Source: Rhodobacterales bacterium (lineage in GTDB: Bacteria > Pseudomonadota > Alphaproteobacteria > Caulobacterales > Hyphomonadaceae). From it: DNA of 64,000 nt. Where the stretch lies: positions 38,622-102,621 of the forward strand of contig JACXUV010000007.1 in assembly GCA_014763715.1 (NCBI GenBank), read 5' to 3'. Below the pieces are notes generated by a model that was not told where the DNA came from, made no database searches, and saw only the letters and a program-made list of their open reading frames with translations. Made by a program: the position numbers and the translations under genes. Numbering within the stretch: position 1 is the stretch's first letter; every line of letters starts with the position of its first letter. Positions 7,336 through 16,882 of this stretch are shown piece after piece.

Positions 7336-8367
7336 ATGACCCGCCCGACTCACCGAATGACCTTTACCGCCGCCCCGGACGATGCCGGCAAGCGCCTCGA
7401 CGTTTTCCTCGCTGCGCAGGCGGAAGACCTGTCCCGTTCACGCCTGAAATCCCTGATCCTGGAGGGGGCCGTGACCGCCGACGGCACGGCGGAAACCAAC
7501 CCCAAGAAGCCTGTCGTGGCCGGAGCGGAATATGCCGTCACCGTACCGGAGCCGGTTGCGGCAGAGCCTGAGCCGCAGGACATCCCGCTCGACATCCTGT
7601 TCGAGGATGAGCACCTGATCGTGATCAACAAGCCATCCGGCATGGCGGTGCACCCGGCACCGGGCAGTCCGGATGGCACGCTGGTCAACGCGCTGCTGTT
7701 TCACTGCAAGGGCCAGCTGTCCGGTATTGGCGGGGTGGAGCGGCCGGGCATCGTGCACCGGATCGACAAGCTGACGACCGGCGTGCTGGTCGCCGCCAAG
7801 ACCGAGCCAGCCCATCTGGGCCTCTCCGCCCTGTTCAGCACGCATGACATCGAGCGGGCCTATCTGGCCGTCACACGCGGCGCGCCGCGGCCTTCGCAGG
7901 GTACGGTGGACGAACATATCGCCCGCTCCAGTGCGGATCGGAAGAAAATGGCGATCGTCAAGAATCCCGAAGCCGGGTTCGGCCGCCATGCCGTGACGCA
8001 TTACAAGACGCTGGAAACATTCGGTATCCGCGAGAAGGGCACGAACTTCCCGTCAGCCGCGCTGGTCGAATGCCGTCTGGAGACTGGCCGTACACACCAG
8101 ATCCGCGTGCACATGGCGCATATCGGTACGCCGCTGGTCGGCGATCCCGTCTATGGGCGCCACAAGGGCGTGTCCGTACTGGGCAGCGGGCCGGGCCGGG
8201 ATGCGGGCTTTGAAGCGGCGCGGGCCTTTCCGCGCCAGGCGCTGCATGCGGCCGTGCTGGGCTTCATCCATCCGGTGACGAAAGAGGCGCTCCGGTTCGA
8301 AGCGCCCCTGCCGGAAGATATGAGTGACCTGATCGCGGCGCTGCGGCGCCTGCCGAAAACGGTCTGA
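7336..8367 (+). CDS. rluD: RluA family 23S rRNA pseudouridine synthase (RluD-type)
   Basis: A 343-aa pseudouridine synthase. An N-terminal S4-like RNA-binding domain (about residues 18-75) is followed by the RluA catalytic domain, with the motif GIVHRIDKLTTG placing the catalytic Asp at about residue 144. The domain order and the EDEHLIVINKPSGMAVHPA segment are typical of RluD, which modifies helix 69 of 23S rRNA; RluC is the main alternative. The gene may be translated from a leaderless transcript (see the promoter at 7299-7328). It ends 4 bp before the convergent DUF3108 gene. Confidence 0.93.
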   Translation: MTRPTHRMTFTAAPDDAGKRLDVFLAAQAEDLSRSRLKSLILEGAVTADGTAETNPKKPVVAGAEYAVTVPEPVAAEPEPQDIPLDILFEDEHLIVINKPSGMAVHPAPGSPDGTLVNALLFHCKGQLSGIGGVERPGIVHRIDKLTTGVLVAAKTEPAHLGLSALFSTHDIERAYLAVTRGAPRPSQGTVDEHIARSSADRKKMAIVKNPEAGFGRHAVTHYKTLETFGIREKGTNFPSAALVECRLETGRTHQIRVHMAHIGTPLVGDPVYGRHKGVSVLGSGPGRDAGFEAARAFPRQALHAAVLGFIHPVTKEALRFEAPLPEDMSDLIAALRRLPKTV

Positions 8368-8371
8368 GGCC

Positions 8372-9289
8372 TTAGTTCTGGCTGCCGTCCTGTGCGGCGG
8401 CGGCCTCAGTCGTGACCAGCGGCTCGAAGCGCAGCTTTTTGGCCGTCAGCGTCACATCGCCGATCTTCTTGGAATCGGCGGCAATCTTGATCGGCACCAT
8501 GGCGCCATTGTCCAGCGGGGCCAGCCACATGCGCAGCGGGCCATCAATCCCGGTCAGATTGTCATTGTCCGCCTCGCCCTTCTTGTAGCCGGCGACCTTG
8601 TCCATGGTGACATGGCATTCGACGGCCTGACCGGTCCAGACAGGGGTATCGACGCCCTTCATGCCGGCATTGGTGAGGTAGAGATAGGTCAGCTGGCGGC
8701 CGTCGAAGATGCGGATCGGCCCGCCGCACGGGTCGGCGCCCGGTGCGCGCGGTTCCAGTGCGAATGTGATCAGCGCCGTGATCGGGTCATTCGTCTTCAG
8801 CACCTGTTCCGTCGTGGCGGCCGGATCGCCAAGATTCCCGAAGCGCGGCGTTGCCGTCATCGAAAAGTCCGTATCGGTGATCGCCATCTCGACGCGGCGG
8901 TTCTTTTTCCCGTCCTTGTTCTGGGAGACATAGGTGCGCGTTTTCAGCTCGTCTTCGCGGGTATCGCCCTCGGCATGGATGTTCATGTCGTAATTGACGA
9001 ACCAGTCAGCGATGCCGGTGACTTTCACGCGGGAGTCGATCGTGTAGGTATCCGGATGCAGGTCGGCCGTGAAGGAGGCCCGGCCGGTGGCGGGGATGAA
9101 GAGAATGTAGGCCTTTGCCCGCAGCTCATATTCCATACGCATCGGCGTGCCGGCCTTCACATTGGTGAGGATGGCACCCGAGGCCGTTGTCGGGGCAGGG
9201 GATTTGTCCGCCATGGCCAGACCGGCCGCGGCGAGGCCTGTCAGGGCCAGCGCGGCAGCGGAAGCAAGGAAGATCGAACGTTTCATCAT
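8372..9289 (-). CDS. DUF3108 domain-containing exported protein
   Basis: A 305-aa protein with an N-terminal signal peptide (MMKRSIFLASAAALALTGLA). The mature part fits DUF3108: repeated beta-strand-like stretches such as MEYELRAKAYILFIPATGRA early on, then GPIRIFDGRQLTYLYL and LRMWLAPLDNGAMVPIKI. DUF3108 proteins are periplasmic, of unknown function, with a likely lipocalin-like barrel. The start at 9289 is preferred because the signal peptide begins exactly there; the ribosome-binding site is weak. It diverges from rpmB across a 256-bp intergenic region. Confidence 0.85.
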   Translation of the reverse strand: MMKRSIFLASAAALALTGLAAAGLAMADKSPAPTTASGAILTNVKAGTPMRMEYELRAKAYILFIPATGRASFTADLHPDTYTIDSRVKVTGIADWFVNYDMNIHAEGDTREDELKTRTYVSQNKDGKKNRRVEMAITDTDFSMTATPRFGNLGDPAATTEQVLKTNDPITALITFALEPRAPGADPCGGPIRIFDGRQLTYLYLTNAGMKGVDTPVWTGQAVECHVTMDKVAGYKKGEADNDNLTGIDGPLRMWLAPLDNGAMVPIKIAADSKKIGDVTLTAKKLRFEPLVTTEAAAAQDGSQN

Positions 9290-9476
9290 CTGAACTGTGC
9301 CGTTTCCTGACCAGCCGGATGGGCCGGACACTCTGTTTAGCTCTATATAAGCATTGGGTGCCAACGCTGCCTGAACAAGGGTGCCGTTTTCCCGCCTTAA
9401 TCGGGCGGATTTGAGGTCAAACCTTGTGACAAGCAGTTACAGGGCCCCCGAACTGAGGATTCGTCGCTAAGCGGAG

Positions 9477-9505
9477 TTGACAGGCAGGGCTCCGGCGTTC
9501 TAACA
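9477..9505 (+). promoter_or_regulatory. predicted sigma-70-like promoter of rpmB
   Basis: A perfect -35 TTGACA (9477-9482) is followed after 17 bp by CTAACA (9500-9505), about 40 bp upstream of the rpmB start. It lies in the 256-bp gap between the DUF3108 gene and rpmB; nothing else in that gap is clearly recognisable. Confidence 0.55.
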
Positions 9506-9545
9506 GCGCGCCTTCGAGATAAGACCCATTTATTGGAGCGAGACC

Positions 9546-9830
9546 ATGTCCCGCGAGTGTGAACTTACCGGCACCAAGCCGATGGTCGGCCACCGTGTCA
9601 GCCACTCCCAGATCAAGACCAAGCGGATTTTCCGCCCGAACCTGGTGCGTGTGACGCTTCACTCCGAAGCGCTCAACCAGAACTTCCCGATGCGCATCAC
9701 GGCATCTGCCCTGCGCACCGTGGACAAGCTCGGTGGCCTCGACGGCTTCCTGGCCAAGGCCAAGGACGACACGCTGTCCTCCAAGGCCCTGAAGATCAAG
9801 CGCGACATCGCCAAAAAGGCTGTTGCCTGA
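9546..9830 (+). CDS. rpmB: 50S ribosomal protein L28
   Basis: A 94-aa ribosomal protein of the large subunit. The N-terminus MSRECELTGTKPMVGHRVSH and the following K/R-rich RRI-FRPNLVRV pattern are diagnostic of alphaproteobacterial L28; the C-terminal extension to about 94 residues is also usual in this class. The zinc-binding cysteine pairs seen in some L28 proteins are absent. A GGAGCG ribosome-binding site precedes the start. It is monocistronic, flanked by its own promoter and a strong intrinsic terminator (9872-9899). Confidence 0.97.
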   Translation: MSRECELTGTKPMVGHRVSHSQIKTKRIFRPNLVRVTLHSEALNQNFPMRITASALRTVDKLGGLDGFLAKAKDDTLSSKALKIKRDIAKKAVA

Positions 9831-9871
9831 TCTCTGCTCACTGCTGCAGCAGAAATTGCAGAAATGGAACA

Positions 9872-9899
9872 GCGCGCCCTTCCGGCGCGCTTTTCTTTT
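9872..9899 (+). terminator. intrinsic terminator after rpmB
   Basis: GCGCGCC (9872-9878) pairs with GGCGCGC (9884-9890) around a 5-nt loop, followed by TTTTCTTTT. Confidence 0.85.
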
Positions 9900-9953
9900 G
9901 CCCGTGGGCTCTTCGCATGGCAGGACTGCTGTCGCTGATCGAAGGAGTCCCGA

Positions 9954-11636
9954 ATGTTGCGCGCCGCCAGTCTCGTTCTTGCCCTGACGCTTGCCGCCTG
10001 TAGTGGCAGCCATCCGCCAGAACCGGCAGAGACCGCCCCCGCGCAAAAGCTGACCGTATTCTCCGGCGGCACGATCTATACCGGCAACCCGGCGCTACCG
10101 ACGGTCGATGCCGTCATCGTCGGCGAGGATGGCCGGATCGTCGGTACGGCGCCGCCCCTGTCGGAAGACTGGGACGAAGCCGAGATTAACCTCGTCGATC
10201 TCAAGGGCGCCTACATGTATCCGGGCTTTACCGATGCCCACGCCCACCTCATGGGGATCGGCCAGCGGGAGCTGAACCTCAGCCTGGAAGGCACAGCCTC
10301 CATCGACGAACTGGTGACCCGGATTGAAGCTGAACTGGTCGGCATGCCGCCGGGCGTCCTGCTGTTCGGCCGGGGCTGGATCGAAACCGGCTGGCCTGAA
10401 GGCCGTATGCCGTCTGCGGCAGACCTTGATGCCGTCAGCCCCGACAATCCCGTCATCCTGACCCGTTCGGATGGCCATGCGCTGGTCGCAAACTCTGCCG
10501 CGCTGGCGGCTGCTGGCATCACGGACGAGACCGAAAATCCGGACGGCGGCGCGATCGAGCGCGACGCGGACGGCCATGCCACCGGCATCCTGATCGACAA
10601 TGCGATGGCGCTGGTCGCCCCGTTGCGGACGCAACCGGATGCCGCCGCCAAGGCCCGCGCGCTGGAAACCGGCGCGAAAGTCTATGTCTCGCGGGGCTGG
10701 ACCGGCGTGCACAATATGAGCGTCGGCCCGGATGAGGCGCCGATCATGCTGGAACTGGCCGGGGAGGGGAAACTGCCCCTGCGCCTGTGGAATGCCTTCG
10801 ATGCGGACGAAGCCGGCTTCGCGCTGGCCGCTGCTCATGAATATGAGGCGCCAACCATCACCAACCGCGCCATCAAGCTCTATATGGACGGCGCGCTCGG
10901 CTCGCGCGGTGCACAGCTGATCAAGCCCTATTCGGACCGACCGGATACGTCCGGCCTCTCCCTCATCACCAATGAGTACCTGGCCGATTTCATGCGCCGC
11001 TCCGATGAGGCCGGCATCCAGGTGGCCATCCACGCCATCGGCGACCTCGCCAACCAGCGCATTCTCGACATCTATGAGGCTGGCAGCTACCCGCCGGAGA
11101 AGCGCTGGCGGATCGAGCATACGCAGATCCTCGCCCCGACGGATATTGCCCGCGTCGGCGCCCTCGGCCTGATCGCCTCCATGCAGCCGAGCCATGCCAT
11201 CGGTGACCTGCATTTCGCCCCATCCCGCCTTGGCATCGACCGTCTGGCCGGGGCCTATGCGTGGAAGGCGCTGATCGACGATGGCGCCGTTGTGGCAGGC
11301 GGCTCCGATGCGCCGGTCGAGGTCGGCTCGCCACTGATCGAATTCTATGCCGCTGTTTCCCGGAAAGACCTGAAAGGCTTTGAAGGGGAGGGCTGGCACC
11401 CGGAACAGAAGCTGACACGGGAGCAGGCGCTGGCCCTTTTCACCTCCTCGGCGGCCTATGCGGCCTTCCAGGAGAATGACCTCGGCACGATCGAGGCGGG
11501 CAAGCTGGCAGATTTCACGGTCTTCGATATTGACCTCATGACCGTGCCGGAAGCGGAAATTCTGGACGCGAAAACCGTCATGACTGTGGTCGGCGGCAAG
11601 ATCGTGTATGATGCCAGCACGGCTGAGGCCGAATAG
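9954..11636 (+). CDS. amidohydrolase family lipoprotein (YtcJ-like)
   Basis: A 560-aa metal-dependent amidohydrolase of the YtcJ/Amidohydro_3 type. The N-terminus carries a lipoprotein signal with lipobox LAAC (Cys16), so it should be anchored in the envelope. The metal-binding DAHAH sits in GFTDAHAHLMG at about residues 91-101; further metal ligands lie in IHAIGD, IEHTQIL and GGSDAPVE, matching the family order. Substrates of this group are hydantoin- or imidazolone-like amides and cannot be assigned here. An AAGGAG site precedes the start. Probably co-transcribed with the SnoaL-like lipoprotein 24 bp downstream. Confidence 0.92.
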   Translation: MLRAASLVLALTLAACSGSHPPEPAETAPAQKLTVFSGGTIYTGNPALPTVDAVIVGEDGRIVGTAPPLSEDWDEAEINLVDLKGAYMYPGFTDAHAHLMGIGQRELNLSLEGTASIDELVTRIEAELVGMPPGVLLFGRGWIETGWPEGRMPSAADLDAVSPDNPVILTRSDGHALVANSAALAAAGITDETENPDGGAIERDADGHATGILIDNAMALVAPLRTQPDAAAKARALETGAKVYVSRGWTGVHNMSVGPDEAPIMLELAGEGKLPLRLWNAFDADEAGFALAAAHEYEAPTITNRAIKLYMDGALGSRGAQLIKPYSDRPDTSGLSLITNEYLADFMRRSDEAGIQVAIHAIGDLANQRILDIYEAGSYPPEKRWRIEHTQILAPTDIARVGALGLIASMQPSHAIGDLHFAPSRLGIDRLAGAYAWKALIDDGAVVAGGSDAPVEVGSPLIEFYAAVSRKDLKGFEGEGWHPEQKLTREQALALFTSSAAYAAFQENDLGTIEAGKLADFTVFDIDLMTVPEAEILDAKTVMTVVGGKIVYDASTAEAE

Positions 11637-11660
11637 GGGCACAATTCGAAGGAGAGGCGC

Positions 11661-12125
11661 ATGCCTCCAGTCTTGCAGCGTCTCATCGCCCTGTCCGCGA
11701 TGGGGCTTGCCGCGTGTGCGACAGTTCCGGCACCGGAAACCGCTGAACAGGAAATGATGGCCGCAGACCGGGCCTTTGCCGCCCGGGCGATGGAAATCGG
11801 GGCCGGGGCGGCCTTTGTCGAGTTTGCGGCAGACGATGTCACCATCTTCCCCTCTGCCGGGGTGCCCCAGACCGGCAAGGCCGCCGTCGAGGCGTGGACG
11901 TCCACCTGGCCGCAGGACATGATTATCGCATGGGCGCCCGAGGCGGCGCATGCCGGATCGGGCGGTGATTTCGGCTATACATGGGGTTACGCCACCTACA
12001 CGACCGCAGGGCAGGCGGGCGCCTCATACGGCAAATACATCACCGTATGGCAGCGCCAGCCGGACGGCGCCTGGAAATGGATTGCCGACATGGGCGCATC
12101 CGCCCCGCCACCGGAAGCCCGCTAG
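11661..12125 (+). CDS. SnoaL-like/DUF4440 domain lipoprotein
   Basis: A 154-aa lipoprotein (lipobox LAAC at about residues 16-19) whose mature part fits the NTF2-like DUF4440 fold: a helix [16 protein letters not shown], then [16 protein letters not shown] and a late [18 protein letters not shown] strand pair. Such domains form small cone-shaped pockets and often assist or bind small molecules; no catalytic function is established. The AAGGAGAGG ribosome-binding site and the 24-bp gap make it the second gene of an operon with the amidohydrolase, so both may act at the same envelope site. Confidence 0.8.
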   Translation: MPPVLQRLIALSAMGLAACATVPAPETAEQEMMAADRAFAARAMEIGAGAAFVEFAADDVTIFPSAGVPQTGKAAVEAWTSTWPQDMIIAWAPEAAHAGSGGDFGYTWGYATYTTAGQAGASYGKYITVWQRQPDGAWKWIADMGASAPPPEAR

Positions 12126-12234
12126 GTACCTGCAACAACAAAGGGATTTCCCTTACGTCGCACTAGCCCGGACACGCAGCCGTGCTAGAAGCCTAATTGT
12201 AAGATTTGACCTCCCGAAGCCTGAGACGAATGCC

Positions 12235-13218
12235 ATGACCGTAATGAGTGACAGCACCGCCCTGGAAGGCATGAAGCCGACCGAGAAAATCAATGTCCGC
12301 AAGGTGTTCGGCCTTGATACGGATATGGTGGTGCATGGCTTCAAGACCCGCACGGAATATGTGCCGGAGATCGACCCGGCCTACCGGTTCGACCCGCAGA
12401 CGACGCTGGCGATCCTCGCCGGGTTCGAGCACAACCGCCGTGTCATGGTGCAGGGCTATCACGGCACAGGGAAATCCACCCATATCGAGCAGGTGGCCGC
12501 CCGCCTCAACTGGCCGCTGATCCGGGTCAACCTGGACAGCCATGTCAGCCGGATCGACATGGTCGGCAAGGACGCCATCGTCCTGAAGGAAGGCAAGCAG
12601 ATCACCGAATTCCGTGAAGGCATCCTGCCCTGGGCCCTTCAGCGCCCGGTGGCGATCACCTTCGACGAATACGATGCCGGCCGTCCGGACGTGATGTTCG
12701 TGATCCAGCGCGTTCTGGAAAGCTCCGGCAAGCTGACCCTGCTGGACCAGAACCGCGTGATCGCGCCGAACCCGTATTTCCGCCTGTTCTCGACCACCAA
12801 CACGGTCGGCCTCGGCGATACGACGGGCCTCTATCACGGCACGCAACAGCTGAACCAGGGCCAGATGGACCGCTGGAACATCGTCACCACGCTCAACTAT
12901 CTTGAGCATGATGCCGAAGTGGAGATCGTGAAGTCCAAGGCCACCGGCGTGGACGACGACACGCTGGCCAAGATGGTCACGCTGGCAGACCTGACGCGGA
13001 ACGCCTTCATGGCGGGCGACCTCTCCACCGTGATGAGCCCGCGGACCGTCATTACCTGGGCAGAAAACTTCGCCATCTTCGGCAATCTGGGCCATGCCTT
13101 CCGCATGACCTTCCTCAACAAGTGCGATGAGCTGGAGCGTCCGCTGGTGGCTGAGATGTACCAGCGCTGCTTCGCTGAGGAACTGCCCGAAAGCGCCCTG
13201 ATGGTGCGGGTGGCCTGA
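12235..13218 (+). CDS. cobS: cobaltochelatase subunit CobS (AAA+ ATPase)
   Basis: A 327-aa MoxR-class AAA+ ATPase. Walker A is GYHGTGKST, Walker B lies in ITFDEYDAG, and the sequence follows CobS from end to end (ETTLAIL-type start of the domain, [10 protein letters not shown] pre-sensor insertion, [11 protein letters not shown] sensor). CobS forms the ring that, with CobT, powers Co2+ insertion into hydrogenobyrinate a,c-diamide by CobN in aerobic B12 synthesis. Start at 12235 (MTVMSDST); the next gene begins 1 bp after the stop. No cobN or other cob gene is in the window, so partners are unproven. Confidence 0.95.
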   Translation: MTVMSDSTALEGMKPTEKINVRKVFGLDTDMVVHGFKTRTEYVPEIDPAYRFDPQTTLAILAGFEHNRRVMVQGYHGTGKSTHIEQVAARLNWPLIRVNLDSHVSRIDMVGKDAIVLKEGKQITEFREGILPWALQRPVAITFDEYDAGRPDVMFVIQRVLESSGKLTLLDQNRVIAPNPYFRLFSTTNTVGLGDTTGLYHGTQQLNQGQMDRWNIVTTLNYLEHDAEVEIVKSKATGVDDDTLAKMVTLADLTRNAFMAGDLSTVMSPRTVITWAENFAIFGNLGHAFRMTFLNKCDELERPLVAEMYQRCFAEELPESALMVRVA

Positions 13219-13219
13219 T

Positions 13220-13900
13220 ATGAGCGGCACGGTCATCGAGCTGACGAGCGGTGACGGCTTCCGGTTCGGTGCACTGCATGTGCCGGCAAAGGGCGCGCGC
13301 AAGGGCGGCCTGGTGCTGGTGCAGGAAATCTTCGGCGTGAATTCCTACATCGTCGAGGCGTGCGAACGCTTCGCCGCCGAAGGCTATGAAGTGATCGCGC
13401 CCTCCATGTTCGACCGGCAGAAGAAGGGCTTTGTCACCGAAACCCACACGCCGGAGGATCTGGCGGAGGGTGGCGGTTATGCCCGCGCCAATGGACTGGA
13501 AAATGCGATGGCGGACATTTCTGCCTGCATCGCCGCGCTTGAGGCTCCGGTCTTCATCACGGGCTTCTGCTATGGCGGCTCGATGGCCTATATCGCGGCC
13601 TGCCAGCTGGATGGCCTGTCTGCCGCCAGCGGATATTATGGCAGCCTCGTTCCGGCCTTCAAGGACCAGTCGCCGAATTGCCCGACCATCGTCCATTTCG
13701 GGCGCAATGATGCGCACATCCCGATGGAGGGCGTGGAGGCCTTTGCCGCAGCCCGGCACGATGTGCAGACCTATATCTATGAGGCCGGCCATGGCTTTGC
13801 CCGCCGCCGGTCAGATGATTTCAATGCTGAAGCCGATGCCCTCGCATTCCAGCGTACGCTCGACCTGTTCAACCAGGCCGCAGCCGACGCCGGCTTCTAG
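13220..13900 (+). CDS. dienelactone hydrolase family protein
   Basis: A 226-aa alpha/beta hydrolase of the DLH family. The nucleophile elbow is GFCYGG, so the nucleophile is Cys as in true dienelactone hydrolases; the acid and His are in the late FGRNDAHIP and EAGHGFARR segments. DLH enzymes open lactones such as dienelactone in chloroaromatic breakdown, but many members act on other esters. It starts 1 bp after the cobS stop and ends 32 bp before cobT, so it is embedded in the chelatase operon, an unusual position with no obvious metabolic link. Confidence 0.9.
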   Translation: MSGTVIELTSGDGFRFGALHVPAKGARKGGLVLVQEIFGVNSYIVEACERFAAEGYEVIAPSMFDRQKKGFVTETHTPEDLAEGGGYARANGLENAMADISACIAALEAPVFITGFCYGGSMAYIAACQLDGLSAASGYYGSLVPAFKDQSPNCPTIVHFGRNDAHIPMEGVEAFAAARHDVQTYIYEAGHGFARRRSDDFNAEADALAFQRTLDLFNQAAADAGF

Positions 13901-13932
13901 ACCGCGCTGAAGGCGCGCCAGACAAGATACAG

Positions 13933-15936
13933 ATGGCCAAGGAAACCACCCCCCAGGAACTCTTCAAGCAAGCGCTCGCCGTGACGACCAAGGCGATGAG
14001 CGCCGACCGGGACGTGGAAGTTGGCTATGGCAATGACGCAGGCGCTGATGCCGAGCGCATCGTGCTGCGCCCGCCGCCGGTGATGCTGCCGGCAGAAGTT
14101 GCCGCGCGGATCCGGGGCGAGGCCGACGCCGTGGCCCTGCGCAAGGCGCACCACGACCCTTCCGCCCACATGAAGCACCGTCCGCAGGGCGATCTTCCGC
14201 GCAAGGTCTATGATGCGGCAGAGACGGCGCGCATCGAGAGCCTTGGCGCCAATGCCATGCGCGGCACGGCGAACAATCTGGATGCGGTGCTGGAGCATCG
14301 CTGCCAGTCCGGCGAATTTGCCATGGGCACCGAAGAGCCGGAAGCCGTGCTGGCCCCGGCGCTGGAATTCCTGCTGCGCGAACGCCTGACCGGGCGCCCG
14401 CTGCCCGAGGCTGCGGCCCGTGTGGCGGATGTCTGGCGTGCGCAGGTGACCGAGAAGACCGGCGATGCACTGGACAAGCTGATCTCCCAACTGCACGACC
14501 AGCCGGAATTTGCCCGCACCGTCCGCGAGATGATCCGGGACCTGACGGCCTCCGACGCGCCCGGCGAGGATGCCGAGGCCAGCGAGGAACAGCAGGAAGG
14601 CGAATCCGAGGCCGAGCAACAGCCTGACCAGTCGGATCAGGAAATGGAAGCCGAGGAGCCCATGGGCGCCTCCGCCGAACAGATGGAGTCAGGCGACACC
14701 GAGGAAATGGAAGGCGAAGAGACCAATGTCTCCGTCGACCAGGACATGGACATGGAAGCCGACGACACGCCGGACGATGAGGAGGAGGGCACCAAGCCGC
14801 TTCGTCCGAATTTCCGCGACGGTGACGACCGTGACCGGTTCACCTATTCGGTGTTCACGCGCGAGCATGATGAAGTCGCCCAGGCGGCTGACCTGTGCGA
14901 CCCGGAAGAGCTGACGCGCCTGCGCGCCTATCTGGATCACCAGCTGCAGGGCCTGCAGGGCGCGGTCTCCAAACTCGCGAACAAGCTGCAACGGCTACTG
15001 ATGGCGCAGCAGAACCGCTCCTGGAGCTTCGATCTGGAAGAGGGCGTGCTGGACACGGCGCGTCTCACCCGCGTCATCACCGATCCCACCGCGCCGCTGT
15101 CCTTCAAGCAGGAAGACGATTCGGAATTCCGCGACACGATTGTCACGCTGCTGCTGGACAATTCCGGTTCCATGCGCGGGCGGCCGATCATGGTGGCGGC
15201 GCTGTGTGCGGACATTCTGGCCCGCACACTGGAACGCTGCAATGTGAAGACCGAAGTGCTGGGCTTTACCACCAAGGCATGGAAAGGCGGCCTCAGCCGC
15301 GAAGATTGGGTGAAGGCCGGCAAACCAGCCGCCCCCGGACGGCTGAACGATGTGCGCCACATCGTCTACAAGCAGGCGGATGCCCCATGGCGCCGCGCGC
15401 GCAAGAATCTCGGCCTGATGATGCGCGAAGGCCTGCTGAAAGAGAATATCGACGGCGAGGCGCTGCTCTGGGCGCATGACCGGCTGCTGGCCCGGCCGGA
15501 ACAGCGCAAGATCCTGATGGTGATCTCGGACGGCGCGCCGGTCGACGATTCCACCCTCAATGTGAATGTCGGCAATTATCTTGAGCGCCACCTGCGCCAG
15601 GTGATCGAAGAGATCGAAACGCGCAGCCCCGTGGAGCTGATCGCCATCGGCATCGGCCATGATGTGACACGCTACTACAAGCGCGCCGTCACCATCGTGG
15701 ATGCCGAACAGCTGGGCGGTGCGATGACGGACCAGCTGGCCAGCCTCTTCGACGAGAACCAGCCGAACCCGAAAGCCATGGCCATTCCTCCGCTGACGGA
15801 GCGCACCGTCCGTGCAGGTGCCGTCTCAGGTGCCGCCAGCGGCGCGCCATCCTATGGCAAGGGCAAGAAGAAGGTCGACATCGGCCGCGCCGTAAAGACA
15901 ACCAGCCTTCAGGAAGTGAAGGGCCCTAAGAAGTAG
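13933..15936 (+). CDS. cobT: cobaltochelatase subunit CobT (VWA domain)
   Basis: A 667-aa CobT protein. The N-terminal half is helical; residues about 200-295 are a highly acidic linker (runs of E, D, Q and S); the C-terminal half is a von Willebrand A domain with MIDAS DNSGS near residue 409. CobT couples the CobS ATPase ring to the CobN chelatase through the MIDAS metal. The gene follows cobS and the DLH gene on the same strand. Downstream there is only a 7-bp gap before a convergent AT-rich gene. If no cobN exists in the genome, this pair may serve another MoxR/VWA remodelling task. Confidence 0.95.
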   Translation: MAKETTPQELFKQALAVTTKAMSADRDVEVGYGNDAGADAERIVLRPPPVMLPAEVAARIRGEADAVALRKAHHDPSAHMKHRPQGDLPRKVYDAAETARIESLGANAMRGTANNLDAVLEHRCQSGEFAMGTEEPEAVLAPALEFLLRERLTGRPLPEAAARVADVWRAQVTEKTGDALDKLISQLHDQPEFARTVREMIRDLTASDAPGEDAEASEEQQEGESEAEQQPDQSDQEMEAEEPMGASAEQMESGDTEEMEGEETNVSVDQDMDMEADDTPDDEEEGTKPLRPNFRDGDDRDRFTYSVFTREHDEVAQAADLCDPEELTRLRAYLDHQLQGLQGAVSKLANKLQRLLMAQQNRSWSFDLEEGVLDTARLTRVITDPTAPLSFKQEDDSEFRDTIVTLLLDNSGSMRGRPIMVAALCADILARTLERCNVKTEVLGFTTKAWKGGLSREDWVKAGKPAAPGRLNDVRHIVYKQADAPWRRARKNLGLMMREGLLKENIDGEALLWAHDRLLARPEQRKILMVISDGAPVDDSTLNVNVGNYLERHLRQVIEEIETRSPVELIAIGIGHDVTRYYKRAVTIVDAEQLGGAMTDQLASLFDENQPNPKAMAIPPLTERTVRAGAVSGAASGAPSYGKGKKKVDIGRAVKTTSLQEVKGPKK

Positions 15937-15943
15937 AGCTCAG

Positions 15944-16831
15944 TTATGATTTCTGAGACGCTAAATTAGCGAACTTTTCAATCAGCCCCTGATTGATGTC
16001 CAAAGTCTGGCGAGCTTCCATTTGTGTAAAGTACTCTAGAAGCTCCTTAGTGTCGTCATCCAAATGAATATCAACGCCAAAATGAGCCTTTAGGCTTTTT
16101 TGTTCGTGATCAAACCAAGACACAAGCTGCTTGCTCAGCTCGCGCTTTTGGGCCAATTCAATAGGTTCACCAAGGTTAAATTGTATTGCTCTAAGCTGCT
16201 CCAGACGCGCTCCATAACCGGCAGAGTCTTTTATTGGACTGCCAAACTCTTCCGATATCTTCTTGCCGGCTTGTTTCCTGCCATCCAAAATTATGCTGTG
16301 CACATTGCGGTAAGTGGGGAGCATTGCATCGAAGATGAAATAGGTTTCGAGCTCTTTTTTTAGAGCACGAAAATCGATCTGTTGGCCAATTCGACTGTGC
16401 TCGCCGGTTAGCGTCTCATAAAGAGACCAAATTTCCTTCCACCGGTGTTTTTCGTCATTGGCGCTGTATAGGCGAGCATGACGAACTCTACTCATCAGAG
16501 TTTCTCTGGAATAGATTGCGACTATCTCTTTGAGTTGATCGATGAGTTTTGCGGCTTCGGCTTGTTTGTCTTCCCAAAGCTCAGCCTCGAATCCAAGGCC
16601 TTTGAATTTCCGAAATTTCGTAAAGTTCGCGTAGATAAAGCAGAAAATTCCTGCGGCAGAGACGGATACAAATTCTGTAACGTTGGAATTACGCAGAGCC
16701 AAAAGCGCAAAGACAAAAAGTGCTATTCCAAAAAAGCGAAATAGGGACTTTTCCCAATTGCGATACACCCAATCGGCCGTAGCAGAAAGCCAACCGCGCT
16801 TTGTAGATTCATCGTTGTCCGACACCATCAA
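15944..16831 (-). CDS. AT-rich two-TM protein of unknown function
   Basis: A 295-aa protein I do not recognise. Residues about 32-48 and 54-71 are hydrophobic helices, the rest is a long soluble helical domain rich in Lys, Glu and Phe (for example LIDQLKEIVAIYSRE). Base composition and codon choice (many AAA, TTT, ATT) differ sharply from the GC-rich flanks, a sign of recent transfer. It sits alone between cobT (convergent, 7-bp gap) and the HMG-CoA lyase gene. No integrase or repeats flank it. A membrane-anchored effector or defence role is possible but unsupported by any motif I can see. Confidence 0.75.
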   Translation of the reverse strand: MMVSDNDESTKRGWLSATADWVYRNWEKSLFRFFGIALFVFALLALRNSNVTEFVSVSAAGIFCFIYANFTKFRKFKGLGFEAELWEDKQAEAAKLIDQLKEIVAIYSRETLMSRVRHARLYSANDEKHRWKEIWSLYETLTGEHSRIGQQIDFRALKKELETYFIFDAMLPTYRNVHSIILDGRKQAGKKISEEFGSPIKDSAGYGARLEQLRAIQFNLGEPIELAQKRELSKQLVSWFDHEQKSLKAHFGVDIHLDDDTKELLEYFTQMEARQTLDINQGLIEKFANLASQKS

Positions 16832-16882
16832 CTCTCTATTATACGCTCAGCTTGCGAGAACTCAGTTTAGTAGCAAAATAAC

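Noticed and set aside
10095..11951. A 618-codon minus-strand open frame opposite the amidohydrolase
   Set aside because: Antisense by-product; the plus strand has the complete metal-ligand set and a lipobox.
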